The notes under the pieces were generated by a model, which saw only the letters and a program-made list of their open reading frames with translations, was not told the origin of the DNA and ran no database searches. 49,092 nt of DNA from CAXQZM01 sp964228455 (GTDB lineage: Bacteria > Pseudomonadota > Alphaproteobacteria > UBA7985): positions 1-49,092 of the forward strand of contig CAXQZM010000008.1 in NCBI GenBank assembly GCA_964228455.1, given 5' to 3'. The translations under genes and the position numbers were made by a program. Positions 1 to 8,142 of this stretch are shown here, piece by piece. Within the stretch, counting starts at the first letter, position 1, and each line of letters starts with the position of its first letter.

Positions 1-230
1 CACCCAACTTTATATATATCGCCGGACCTCATTTCCTGGCTAGCGGTACAAGCCTGAACCATTCCAATTAACCGGTGAGAGGTCGCCATCGCGTCGCGAA
101 ACATGCTTATATATCTCGGTTCAAAAATATTGAGGGGCAACTGACCCCCAGGCAGCAGAAGGGCTCCCGTCAATGGAAATATTGACAGAGTATTCGGCAA
201 ATCAGAAAACTGAAGCGGCGATGCCGCCAT
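1..230 (-). CDS. LON-domain (Lon substrate-binding-like) protein, 3' end cut by window edge
   Basis: Reading the minus strand from an ATG at 230 gives an open frame of 76 codons to the window edge, beginning MAASPLQFSDLPNTLSIFPL. It contains the hallmark of the Lon N-terminal/PUA-like domain: LPGGQLPLNIFEPRYISMF, then RLIGMVQA. Stand-alone LON-domain proteins of about 210 residues are common in alphaproteobacteria directly after the CnoX-type thioredoxin gene, as here (41-base gap). They lack the AAA+ and protease parts of Lon; their role is not established and may be binding of unfolded or oxidised protein. An AGAAAGG-like ribosome-binding site lies just upstream. The remainder lies outside the window, so an intact C-terminus cannot be confirmed. 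Confidence 0.85.
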   Translation of the reverse strand, partial: MAASPLQFSDLPNTLSIFPLTGALLLPGGQLPLNIFEPRYISMFRDAMATSHRLIGMVQACTASQEMRSGDIYKVG

Positions 231-271
231 AAACGAAACCTTTCTTGCTCCGTTGGCCAGGAACAAAAAAT

Positions 272-1210
272 TTAAGAAAACAACAAACTAGAAAGTTTTC
301 TTCTTCCGCGAATCGTCAAGGGGTTAGAGGGGCCAAAAACGTCAAAAAATTGAAACAATTTTAGTTTTGCAGCTCCATCATTCCATTCTCTGTCATGCTT
401 TAGCACCGAGATAAGCATTTCAATTGCCTCCTCTGCACGACCCTGCGCGGCCAGGGCACGGCTAAGATCAAACTTGACCTGAGAATTATCTGGCTTGTTT
501 TTCAGCTCAAATTCCAGCTCAGAAATAGACGGCAGCCCTTCTGCCTCTTCAGCCAGCTCCATTGAAGCTTTAAGGCTTAAGATCGCAGGGTTTTTCATGG
601 CTTCGTCATCTAAACTGCCGATGAACTCTTCCAAACCAACTAGCTCGCCCTTGGCCAGCATTACTTGACCCATCAGCGCTAATGCTTCGATAGCGCCTGC
701 ACTCATTTCAACAATTTGGGTTGCGAGCATCTCAGCCTGATCAAGCTGGCCGCCAGCCATTAGAGCATGAGCTTGCTTAATCGCTTCCTCTAACTGTGCC
801 GGATCAATTTGTGGCTGTCCCCCTCCAGCGGCACCAATCACTTTTCCTATGAAAGCCGCAATCTCTGATGCGGGTAGAGCACCCTGAAATCCATCGATCG
901 GCTGACCCTGATAAAATGCATATACCATAGGTATAGACTGAATTCGAAGTTGCGCAGCTAAAGCCTGATTCTCATCAATGTTAACCTTTGCAAGTGTTAC
1001 CGCGCCTGCTGCCTTCTCAATTTCAGCTTCCAAAATTGGGGTTAATGTCTTGCATGGCCCGCACCAGGGTGCCCAAAAATCAACGATCACAGGAGCAGTC
1101 ATGGAAGCTTCCATAACCTGCACACCAAAGTCTTCTTGGCTAACATCTTTGACGTATGGGCTGTTTGAAGAAGGTTGAGGAGAAGAGGGAGTTATACCAA
1201 TCAAGCTCAT
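272..1210 (-). CDS. cnoX: CnoX-type thioredoxin/TPR co-chaperone (YbbN family)
   Basis: The 312-residue protein has an N-terminal thioredoxin fold with an intact WCGPC active site (Cys50, Cys53) and a cis-proline region (SIPMVYAF). A helical TPR-like half follows from about residue 130, ending in the family's typical LTIRGRRKLSSLLFS-like tail. CnoX/YbbN proteins hold unfolded or oxidised clients and pass them to GroEL and DnaK. E. coli CnoX lacks the redox cysteine pair, whereas alphaproteobacterial forms such as that of Caulobacter keep it and are also active thioredoxins; the sequence here matches the latter. The start overlaps the stop of the upstream deacylase gene (ATGA), indicating translational coupling, and the LON-domain gene follows in the same direction. 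Confidence 0.9.
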   Translation of the reverse strand: MSLIGITPSSPQPSSNSPYVKDVSQEDFGVQVMEASMTAPVIVDFWAPWCGPCKTLTPILEAEIEKAAGAVTLAKVNIDENQALAAQLRIQSIPMVYAFYQGQPIDGFQGALPASEIAAFIGKVIGAAGGGQPQIDPAQLEEAIKQAHALMAGGQLDQAEMLATQIVEMSAGAIEALALMGQVMLAKGELVGLEEFIGSLDDEAMKNPAILSLKASMELAEEAEGLPSISELEFELKNKPDNSQVKFDLSRALAAQGRAEEAIEMLISVLKHDREWNDGAAKLKLFQFFDVFGPSNPLTIRGRRKLSSLLFS

Positions 1211-1740
1211 GTCTCGGTCCTTTGCGGGATTTCTAGAATAGTTGGCATATGGGAAACTGCCCTAGCAAAAACAAGCAGATCTGTAGCTGCAATATTGGTA
1301 GTTTGATCATTGCGGAGAGGGTGGAAATTTAAAGTCTCGAACTCCATCAAGTCTCTGTCTAAAATTAGCGTTACGTTATGATCTGTATCATTAATTACTG
1401 AAAACGGCGTTACAGAACCAGGCCGCACACCAAGATTAGAAAACAGCCGCTCCGGTGAACCAAAAGACAATTTTCCCGCATTCAGGAGTGCGGAAAGACG
1501 TTTTAAGTCTACCCGCTTATCCTCCATTAGTGTGACGAGCCACATAGCGCCCTTTTTATTTCTCAGAAATAGGTTCTTCGTGTGTGCTCCTCGTAGAAGA
1601 TCGCGAACAGACTTAGCCTCCTCAACTGTAAATATAGGTGGATGAGTGACAGTCTCATGCGCAATCCCAAGCTGATCTAACTTACAAAATAAGCCCTCTG
1701 CTTGCATCGGAAGTTCTGAAAAATCAGATATGTCACTCAT
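1207..1740 (-). CDS. prdX: ProX/YbaK-type prolyl-tRNA deacylase
   Basis: A single YbaK/ProRS-editing-like domain of 177 residues. Recognisable features are the N-terminal THPPIFTVEEA segment, the lysine-bearing KNLFLRNKKG strand and the GSVTPFSVIND loop. The family hydrolyses mischarged aminoacyl-tRNAs (Ala-tRNAPro in the ProXp-ala/PrdX branch) in the cytosol, supplying the editing that many alphaproteobacterial prolyl-tRNA synthetases lack. I start at the ATG at 1740; a TTG one codon upstream is in frame but less likely. Its stop overlaps the cnoX start by four bases, so these two genes plus the LON gene look like one transcription unit. The exact substrate (Ala- versus Cys-tRNAPro) is inferred. 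Confidence 0.85.
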   Translation of the reverse strand: MSDISDFSELPMQAEGLFCKLDQLGIAHETVTHPPIFTVEEAKSVRDLLRGAHTKNLFLRNKKGAMWLVTLMEDKRVDLKRLSALLNAGKLSFGSPERLFSNLGVRPGSVTPFSVINDTDHNVTLILDRDLMEFETLNFHPLRNDQTTNIAATDLLVFARAVSHMPTILEIPQRTET

Positions 1741-1824
1741 CAATAAGCTCTTAGGTAATCTAGCCTGTATTTATTTAGGTAAGCGAAGAAAAATCTGTGA
1801 GCTTTTTCCTAATTATTGCACAGC

Positions 1825-2763
1825 TCAAATCGCCATCTCTGCTAAATACTTCTCAGCATCTAGAGCTGCCATGCACCCCATCCCTGCTGCTGTTACAGCC
1901 TGACGATAAACTTTATCAACGCAGTCACCGGCCGCAAATACTCCATTAACGTTAGTTCTAACGCTACCAGGCGGACAAATAATGTAGCCCTCATCATCTA
2001 GATCAATGGCGCCTTTGAGAAATTTTGTAGATGGGTCGTGCCCAATTGCGATAAAAACACCATGAACATTAATATTTTGCAAGCTATCGTCGGTCGTTGA
2101 TTTCAATCGAATCCCGTTTACCCCCATTTCATCTCCGAGGATTTCGTCCACAGTAACATTCCAAATCGGGGTTATATTCTCGGTAGCAAGCAATCGTTCT
2201 TGCAAAATTTTCTCTGCGCGCAGCTCATCCCGACGATGAATTAGTTTTACGGACTTAGCAATTTTTGAGAGATATAGAGCCTCTTCGACTGCGGTATTTC
2301 CGCCTCCCACAACCGCAACATCTCGATTTCGGTAGAAAAAACCATCGCACGTTGCGCAGGCTGAGACACCTTTGGAGGCAAATTTTTCTTCAGACGGAAG
2401 CCCCAACCATTTGGCCGATGCCCCCGTGGCTACAATAACAGCATCGCAAGAATAGGTTGTGCCGCTGTCCCCGTTTACATTTTTCGCACCCGCGGAGAAA
2501 TTGACATTGGTAACAGTGTCAAAAATGATTTCGGTGCCCACTGCCCTCGCTTGTGCCTCCATTTGCTCCATCAGCCATGGACCTTGCACTGCTTCGGCAA
2601 AACCAGGGTAGTTTTCAACTTCAGTAGTTATCGTAAGCTGCCCACCGTTTTGCATGCCAGTTAGCACCACCGGCTCATATCCAGCCCGAGCCGCGTAAAT
2701 CGCAGCAGTAAGCCCCGCAGCGCCTGAACCAATGATTAATAGCTGTAATTTCCGTTCACTCAT
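1825..2763 (-). CDS. trxB: Thioredoxin reductase (NADPH, FAD)
   Basis: The 312-residue protein is of normal length for low-Mr thioredoxin reductase. It shows the FAD-binding GSGAAG near residue 12, the redox-active ACATCDGFFYRN site (Cys136, Cys139), the NADPH-binding VVGGGNTAVEEALYL segment, and the C-terminal FAD motif GVFAAGDCVDKVYRQAVTAAGMG. It passes electrons from NADPH to thioredoxins, plausibly including the CnoX protein encoded 600 bases downstream. About 85 bases separate it from the deacylase gene, so cotranscription is possible but not shown. A 148-base leader upstream carries a short inverted repeat. Confidence 0.96.
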   Translation of the reverse strand: MSERKLQLLIIGSGAAGLTAAIYAARAGYEPVVLTGMQNGGQLTITTEVENYPGFAEAVQGPWLMEQMEAQARAVGTEIIFDTVTNVNFSAGAKNVNGDSGTTYSCDAVIVATGASAKWLGLPSEEKFASKGVSACATCDGFFYRNRDVAVVGGGNTAVEEALYLSKIAKSVKLIHRRDELRAEKILQERLLATENITPIWNVTVDEILGDEMGVNGIRLKSTTDDSLQNINVHGVFIAIGHDPSTKFLKGAIDLDDEGYIICPPGSVRTNVNGVFAAGDCVDKVYRQAVTAAGMGCMAALDAEKYLAEMAI

Positions 2764-2805
2764 GTGCCTTCAAATACGGAGCCTACCTGTGCAAAAGGAG
2801 GGGTC

Positions 2806-2819
2806 ATTTGGAGCCAAAT
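2806..2819. repeat. Inverted repeat upstream of trxB
   Basis: ATTTGG-AG-CCAAAT, two perfect 6-base arms with a 2-base centre, lies 43-56 bases upstream of the trxB start. It could be a regulator site in the trxB promoter region. Short palindromes of this size occur by chance, so this is only a candidate. Confidence 0.25.
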
Positions 2820-2911
2820 CAAAAAGAATTCAAAACTATGTCTCTATTTAACTTTCCAGAACTTAGTTAAAATATTGCGGATCACCTAAGATCGATACTT
2901 TACTGGCAATT

Positions 2912-3757
2912 TTAGCTCTTGTGGCCCAACTCATGAAGCCGCTCATCAAGATAGGATTGAGCTGTATGCCTCTCACTCAAAATGACTTCAGGCCTTGGAT
3001 GGCAAAATAGAGGAATTGAAAATCTCGACTTCGACCGATCATTTCCTTCTGGATTAACCACTCGATGGGTAGTTGATGGGAAATAGCCCCCACTAGCCTC
3101 TTGCAGCATATCGCCAATATTTACGATTAGATTCCCAAAATCAGAGGGAACCTCCAGCCAGGAACCATCTTTTCCCAACACTTGAAGACCCGGTTCATTG
3201 GCTGAGGGAAGTATAGTTAAAAAATCAATATCCTCATGTGCCGCAGCCCTGACTCCTGCCACCTCAACAGCCCTGGGTTGAGGAGGGTAATGCAAGATGC
3301 GCAACAAGTTGCGAGTTGCCCCTATCATCATCTTATCGAGTGGCTCAGAGTATAAGGCTCTGACATCTTTAGGACTTTCTTCTTCTATCCAGCCCACCAG
3401 TTCGATTGCTAAGTTCGTTGCTTTACTGTGATACGCACTGGTGCGCTCCAGAAGATTTGGTGGACATTTCTCACCAACATAGAAATGAAAAAATTCCTTC
3501 AAATCTTTAACGTCCTGCCCCTTTGCAGTTTCAGATTTTTCAATAGGGAATAGTCCAGCAAAAGTTTCTCTATCCCACTCATATTCCATTTTTGAATCAG
3601 AAGAAAAGAAACCTGACCAAGCATCGTACATCCCCTGAACATCGTCCTGACTGAGTGGATGATTTTTCAGCACGCCAAATCCAGTATCACGAAGACTGGC
3701 AACGAAATCACGCTTAGCGTTGGGAGAGTTGTAATCAATTGGAATAAGCTTAGACAT
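2912..3757 (-). CDS. 2-oxoglutarate/Fe(II)-dependent oxygenase, isopenicillin N synthase-like
   Basis: The 281-residue protein resembles the IPNS/2OG-Fe(II) dioxygenase superfamily. An N-terminal DIOX_N-like part (residues 15-90, with FGVLKNHPL) precedes the double-stranded beta-helix. The iron facial triad is His174, Asp176 and His231, and the co-substrate-binding Arg245-x-Ser is present. In the family such enzymes hydroxylate, desaturate or cyclise small molecules using O2, and usually 2-oxoglutarate. It is shorter than typical members (about 310-350 residues) but the core is complete. Neighbours (trxB and tdk) give no pathway hint, so the substrate is unknown. Confidence 0.85.
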   Translation of the reverse strand: MSKLIPIDYNSPNAKRDFVASLRDTGFGVLKNHPLSQDDVQGMYDAWSGFFSSDSKMEYEWDRETFAGLFPIEKSETAKGQDVKDLKEFFHFYVGEKCPPNLLERTSAYHSKATNLAIELVGWIEEESPKDVRALYSEPLDKMMIGATRNLLRILHYPPQPRAVEVAGVRAAAHEDIDFLTILPSANEPGLQVLGKDGSWLEVPSDFGNLIVNIGDMLQEASGGYFPSTTHRVVNPEGNDRSKSRFSIPLFCHPRPEVILSERHTAQSYLDERLHELGHKS

Positions 3758-3883
3758 CGCATAAACTTAGCTAAAAACAAATGAAATGCGAAGCTTTTTT
3801 GCGCCCTAGAAAGCAAATTTTGCGAAAGGTGGCCCGACGCCTTGGGATTAAGTATAGCGTAACCAATTATAAATATACTTTTA

Positions 3884-4486
3884 TCACTCTATGCCTTTAA
3901 CGATCTCTCCGTCCTCATAAGCTGAGCGCCAGTGACTGCGGCAAAGAGGGATGTAGCGGTCATTTCCTCCAACTTCGACTTGCGCCCCTTCTGTAATGGC
4001 TTTGCCATTTTCATCCGCACGAACAACCATCGTAGCCTTTCGTCCACAATGACAAATTGCCTTTACCTCACGCATTTCGTCAGCGATCGCCATTAGCGCC
4101 TGACAACCTGGAAATAACTTCCCCTGAAAGTCAGTTCGAATGCCGTAGGCCATAACGGGTAATCCCAAATCATCGACTACTCGCGCCAATTGCCAAACTT
4201 GATTATAACTTAAAAATTGAGACTCATCTATGAACACACACCGTATATTTTGAGCTTCTGCTAGACTTGAAATTTCAGTAAAGAGATTTGTGTCAGCTCC
4301 AAATAAATGTGCCTCTGCATCAATTCCAATGCGACTCTTAATGAGGCCACGACCATATCGATCATCAAGAGCAGCAGTAAAGAGAAGCACCTCCATGCCG
4401 CGCTCCCGATAATTGAAGGCGGCTTGCAACAGACCTGTGGTTTTACCTGCGTTCATGGTAGAGTATTGGAAATATAACTTAGCCAT
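3884..4486 (-). CDS. tdk: Thymidine kinase (type II, zinc-binding)
   Basis: The 200-residue protein has the ATP-binding P-loop MNAGKTT (residues 11-17), the Walker B/catalytic carboxylate segment CVFIDESQFL, the GIRTDFQGKLFPG lasso region, and four zinc ligands (CHC pair, then CRSHW near the C-terminus). It phosphorylates thymidine (or deoxyuridine) in pyrimidine salvage. The frame stays open 228 bases further upstream, but that part has no family similarity and overlaps the divergent activase gene. The ATG at 4486 gives MAKLYFQYST, exactly where the family begins. Only 43 bases separate it from the divergent gene's start. Confidence 0.94.
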   Translation of the reverse strand: MAKLYFQYSTMNAGKTTGLLQAAFNYRERGMEVLLFTAALDDRYGRGLIKSRIGIDAEAHLFGADTNLFTEISSLAEAQNIRCVFIDESQFLSYNQVWQLARVVDDLGLPVMAYGIRTDFQGKLFPGCQALMAIADEMREVKAICHCGRKATMVVRADENGKAITEGAQVEVGGNDRYIPLCRSHWRSAYEDGEIVKGIE

Positions 4487-4529
4487 TCTAACTAACCTTA
4501 AAGACGCCCACTCCTGTGAGAGACAAGAC

Positions 4530-6563
4530 ATGAGCAATGCAACAATCGTGTTTACCCCAAGTGGTAAGCGGGGAGAATTTAAAACAGGCACCAAAGTCTT
4601 GGATGCTGCCAGAGAATTAGGGGTAGATATTGACTCACTATGCGGAGGAAATGGACTTTGCGGACGCTGTAAAGTTGCCCCTGGAGATGGTGAGTTTGCA
4701 AAGCATGGTATCACTTCAAGTCTTAAAAACCTCTCTGCTGAAGGTAAATCTGAGGCTCGATATCGTGATAAACGGAAAATGGACGCAAGCTTGCGCTTAT
4801 CATGCCAAGCGACGATTGAGGGGGATTTGCTGGTAGATGTGCCCCCTGAAAGCCAAGTACATCGCCAAGTAATCCGAAAATCTGCCGATGAACGCTACGT
4901 TCCACCGCTTCCCGCGGTGCAATTAATTACCGTAACCGTGGAACAACCCGACATGCATAAGCCTAGCGGGGATTTAGAACGACTTAAAGTGGCGCTGTCG
5001 CCTCATCTGACGAGCAGTTTTGATTGTTTAGATATTGATTTTCATGTGCTGAAGCGTCTTCAATCAATATTAAGGCAGGGCAAGTGGCAAGTAACCGCAG
5101 CAGTATATGAAGGCAGCCAAATCATTGATTTATGGCCAGGAATTCAACCAAATTCCTACGGTCTGGCGGTTGATTTAGGATCGACAACAATTGCCGCACA
5201 CCTGTGCGATCTTCAAACTGGTAAGGTGCTCGCTTCTGCTGGCCTCATGAACCCTCAGATAAAATTTGGCGAAGACGTCATGTCACGTGTTTCATATGCG
5301 ATGATGAATGATGGTGGCGCTGAAGCAATGACTAGCGCTGTACATGAGGCGCTCAACGAACTTGCTGTGACTTGCTGCGCCGATGCCGGAGTTGAGTCAA
5401 ACTTGCTGATGGAGTTTGTAGTGGTCGGTAACCCGATCATGCATCACCTCTTTTTAGGGATTGATCCAGTGGAACTTGGGGGGGCGCCTTTTGCGCTGGC
5501 CGCCCAACAGGCCCAAACCATTCGAGCTACACATATTGGTCCAATGGTGAACGAGGGAGCAAGAATATACGTTCTCCCGTGCATAGCTGGACACGTTGGT
5601 GCCGATATGGCGGCAGTAGTTCTAGCAGAAGCGCCAGACCGAGAAGATTCCATGACCTTTATTGCCGATGTCGGAACTAACGCGGAGATGGTTCTCGGCC
5701 ATAAAGGACGATTACTTGCCGCGTCATCTCCAACAGGCCCTGCCTTTGAGGGCGCGCAAATATCTGCAGGTCAGCGTGCAGCCCCTGGAGCTATTGAGCG
5801 AGTTAGAATTAACCCTGAAACTTTAGAACCTAGCTTTAAAGTAATCGGCTCTGACAAGTGGTCGACGGAAGACGGGTTTTGGGACGAGATATCCCAAACT
5901 AGTGTCACAGGCATATGCGGATCAGGCATCATTGAGGCCGTTGCTGAGATGTACTTGACAGAAGTCATTAATCAAGACGGCCATGTTGATGGGGCCAAAG
6001 CCGCTAGCAAACAAGCAGTTCATCAGGACGGACGAACATTCGCCTATCAGATCTATGACGGCTCTGAAGGGGGCGTGGCGGTATCTGTAACGCAAAACGA
6101 TGTTAGAGCTATTCAGATGGCTAAAGCCGCACTTTATGCAGGCTATCGGCTTTTGGCGGATCACCATCATAGTGATGAAGTGAACCGCGTTGCGCTTGCA
6201 GGAGCCTTTGGCACGCACATCGATGTCAAGCATGCTATGACTCTAGGACTTATCCCCGATGCTCCTCTCAGTAACGTACATTCAGTTGGTAATGCGGCGG
6301 GGGCTGGAGCTCGCATGGCACTTCTCAATCGGGATATGAGAAGACACATCGAAGAACTAGTGGGCCGGATCGAAAAGATAGAAACTGCTGTCGAACCCAA
6401 GTTTCAAGATCACTTCATAGAAGCAATGGCACTGCCCCATAAAACTGCGAACTTTAAGAATTTGGGTCAGGAGGTCACGCTGCCTCAAATATTTGAGGTA
6501 TCTAGCAGTGCAGATTCAAATGGAGACTCGCCAGGAAGCAGACGTCGTCGCAGACGTGGCTAG
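4530..6563 (+). CDS. RACo-type corrinoid-protein reductive activase (2Fe-2S ferredoxin + ASKHA domain)
   Basis: 677 residues from the ATG at 4530, preceded by a GTGAGAGA-like ribosome-binding site; the frame is open further upstream but that part runs across tdk. The N-terminus is a plant-type [2Fe-2S] ferredoxin with Cys38, Cys44, Cys47 (CGGNGLCGRC) and Cys92. After a linker, an ASKHA ATPase fold begins at about residue 210 (GLAVDLGSTTIAAHL), with FIADVGTNAEMVLG and the C-terminal ALAGAFGTHID. This is the DUF4445/RACo architecture, which uses ATP to reduce inactive Co(II) corrinoid proteins back to Co(I). The tail ends in an arginine-rich stretch (SRRRRRRG). No corrinoid protein or methyltransferase gene is in the window; the nearest metabolic genes are for sarcosine oxidation 1.7 kb downstream. 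Family assignment is strong; the partner is inferred. Confidence 0.88.
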   Translation: MSNATIVFTPSGKRGEFKTGTKVLDAARELGVDIDSLCGGNGLCGRCKVAPGDGEFAKHGITSSLKNLSAEGKSEARYRDKRKMDASLRLSCQATIEGDLLVDVPPESQVHRQVIRKSADERYVPPLPAVQLITVTVEQPDMHKPSGDLERLKVALSPHLTSSFDCLDIDFHVLKRLQSILRQGKWQVTAAVYEGSQIIDLWPGIQPNSYGLAVDLGSTTIAAHLCDLQTGKVLASAGLMNPQIKFGEDVMSRVSYAMMNDGGAEAMTSAVHEALNELAVTCCADAGVESNLLMEFVVVGNPIMHHLFLGIDPVELGGAPFALAAQQAQTIRATHIGPMVNEGARIYVLPCIAGHVGADMAAVVLAEAPDREDSMTFIADVGTNAEMVLGHKGRLLAASSPTGPAFEGAQISAGQRAAPGAIERVRINPETLEPSFKVIGSDKWSTEDGFWDEISQTSVTGICGSGIIEAVAEMYLTEVINQDGHVDGAKAASKQAVHQDGRTFAYQIYDGSEGGVAVSVTQNDVRAIQMAKAALYAGYRLLADHHHSDEVNRVALAGAFGTHIDVKHAMTLGLIPDAPLSNVHSVGNAAGAGARMALLNRDMRRHIEELVGRIEKIETAVEPKFQDHFIEAMALPHKTANFKNLGQEVTLPQIFEVSSSADSNGDSPGSRRRRRRG

Positions 6564-6588
6564 CACTCTTAGTTATGGACCAATGAGC

Positions 6589-6630
6589 ATCTCAACGGTC
6601 TCTAACCCTTGAGATCTGCGCCTTCGCGCA
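6589..6630 (+). terminator. Possible weak hairpins after the activase gene
   Basis: Between the activase stop and the MAPEG gene lie ATCTCAA (6589-6595) pairing with TTGAGAT (6609-6615), and a tight TGCGC-CTTC-GCGCA hairpin (6617-6630) followed by TAGTTTGTT. This might be a weak intrinsic terminator or an intercistronic processing structure. The T-run is interrupted, so the call is tentative. Confidence 0.3.
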
Positions 6631-6643
6631 TAGTTTGTTGCAT

Positions 6644-7033
6644 ATGCTTAGCATCCTCTTTCTGACCCTTGGTTTATACTTTGTACAAATGCTTCTTCCA
6701 CCTGCATTTGATTATGTGTGGCAGGGGCAGTTTTACCGCGCTCTAGGATCACGCGACAAACCTCCTCCTGCTACAGTGCATGGGAATAGAGCGCGTCGCG
6801 CGCTCTCCAACATGACAGAGAACTTATTGCTATTTCTACCACTGGCAGTTCTCATAATTGCCATGGATAAATCAGGAGCCCTGGCAATTAGTGGCGGGCT
6901 TACATTTTTCTTCTCGCGAGCTGCCTACTTATGGCTTTACTTGAAGGGTATTCCAACAATGCGCTCAATAGCTTGGCTTACCGCGTTGTTTGGTCTTCTA
7001 CTTATGAGTGCGGCAATCTTGCTCTCTCTTTAA
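6644..7033 (+). CDS. MAPEG-family membrane protein
   Basis: About 129 residues with four hydrophobic membrane segments (roughly residues 1-20, 55-75, 78-98 and 108-128). The loop with RALSNMTENLLLFLPLAVL corresponds to the MAPEG signature in which a conserved Asn/Glu-containing motif starts the second helix. Bacterial MAPEG proteins are related to glutathione transferases/peroxidases of eicosanoid metabolism, but most have no assigned substrate. I prefer the ATG at 6644; a TTG at 6635 is also in frame. It lies 80 bases after the activase gene in the same direction and converges with the regulator gene. Function is unknown beyond the family. Confidence 0.8.
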   Translation: MLSILFLTLGLYFVQMLLPPAFDYVWQGQFYRALGSRDKPPPATVHGNRARRALSNMTENLLLFLPLAVLIIAMDKSGALAISGGLTFFFSRAAYLWLYLKGIPTMRSIAWLTALFGLLLMSAAILLSL

Positions 7034-7093
7034 GTGAACCTCGCCTGCACTTCATTTTTGCCCCGACCAAACAATGATGGCCAATAACAGTAA

Positions 7094-8068
7094 CTATACT
7101 TCTAACGCAGGCAGCCCTCGCTCTTTCCGAGGAGTCTTACCATAGAAATCTCGATAACACTTTGAGAAATGACTGGCTGAAACAAACCCACAAGCCATTG
7201 CCACGTCAATAATAGGCATATCTGTTTGAAGTAAAAGTAAGCGCGAGCGATTTAGCCTAAGCTCCAAATAGTACCTCGCTGGGCTTCGGTTCAAATACTT
7301 TCGGAAGAGGCGTTCAAGTTGCCGTGTCGAGAGAGCAGCGGTTCGCGCAAGTTCGGTACGGCTGTAGGGCTCTTCCAGATTTTCTTCCATCATCTTGATA
7401 ACAGAAAGCAGTTTTGGATGGCGGACACCCAAGCGCTGAGGAAGAGTAATCTTCTGCTGATCATGCTTGTCACGAATACGATCGTGCATACACTGGTCTG
7501 CTACCCAAGCAGCGGTTTCAACGCCTAATTGATTAGAAATGATGTTTAGCATCATATCAAGCGCAGCCGTTCCACCTGCGCAAGTGAAGCGGTTCCGGTC
7601 AATTTCAAACAATTCATTAGAAACTTCCACATCTGGAAAAGTTTCTGTGAAACCTGGTAGGTTTTCCCAATGAAGCGTGCATTCATGATCTTCAAGAAGC
7701 CCTGCTTTAGCTAGGATGTGGGCACCGGTGCATACCGCGCCCATCTCTTTACCAGTGCGCGCGATCTTTCTCAGAGCGGTCACCAATTCAGGTGAGGTAG
7801 TTCTCTCCACTTCCAACCCAGAACAAACAACAATCGCATCTCCATTCCATTGCTCCAGGGGCATATCACAAGGGATAGTAACATTAGCGGATGACGTGAC
7901 AGGCTGACCGTCAAGTGAAAGAAGAGTCCACTCATACTTTACTTCGTTTACATGACGGTTTGCAAGGCGCAGCGCTTCAACTGCAGAGGTGAAAGAAATG
8001 AGGGAAAATTTGGGCGTCAAGACGAACCCAAATCTCAATGGCCAGGCGGCAGGGATGTTCTCAATCAT
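7094..8068 (-). CDS. GlxA/GbdR-like AraC-family regulator with DJ-1/PfpI-type sensor domain
   Basis: The 324-residue protein has an N-terminal class I glutamine amidotransferase-like (DJ-1/PfpI) domain, beginning at about residue 12 (FGFVLTPKFSLISFTSAVEALR) and including the nucleophile-elbow-like GAVCTGAHILAKAGLL. A C-terminal double helix-turn-helix of the AraC type follows (RTELARTAALSTRQLERLFRKYL, then IIDVAMACGFVSASHFSKCYR). This is the architecture of GbdR, SouR and CdhR, which sense glycine betaine, dimethylglycine, sarcosine or carnitine products. It is divergent from the sarcosine oxidase operon across a 174-base intergenic region, so activation of sox genes is the simplest hypothesis. 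The inducer cannot be read from sequence. Confidence 0.88.
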   Translation of the reverse strand: MIENIPAAWPLRFGFVLTPKFSLISFTSAVEALRLANRHVNEVKYEWTLLSLDGQPVTSSANVTIPCDMPLEQWNGDAIVVCSGLEVERTTSPELVTALRKIARTGKEMGAVCTGAHILAKAGLLEDHECTLHWENLPGFTETFPDVEVSNELFEIDRNRFTCAGGTAALDMMLNIISNQLGVETAAWVADQCMHDRIRDKHDQQKITLPQRLGVRHPKLLSVIKMMEENLEEPYSRTELARTAALSTRQLERLFRKYLNRSPARYYLELRLNRSRLLLLQTDMPIIDVAMACGFVSASHFSKCYRDFYGKTPRKERGLPALEV

Positions 8069-8142
8069 AATACTTTGCCACGTCGTTAAAGGGACACTAT
8101 CAGATTCGCCCTAACCACGGGTTTGCGAGGGCGTCCAGAGAG

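Noticed and set aside
4413..4529. Upstream extension of the activase reading frame across tdk
   Set aside because: The ferredoxin domain begins just after the ATG at 4530, which has its own ribosome-binding site; the upstream part mirrors tdk coding sequence.
4487..4714. Upstream extension of the tdk reading frame by 76 codons
   Set aside because: It runs antisense through the ferredoxin domain of the activase gene and has no thymidine kinase similarity; the family N-terminus begins at the ATG at 4486.
5922..6233. Minus-strand open frame of 103 codons inside the activase gene
   Set aside because: It lies opposite the conserved ASKHA domain; no ribosome-binding site or family similarity is visible.
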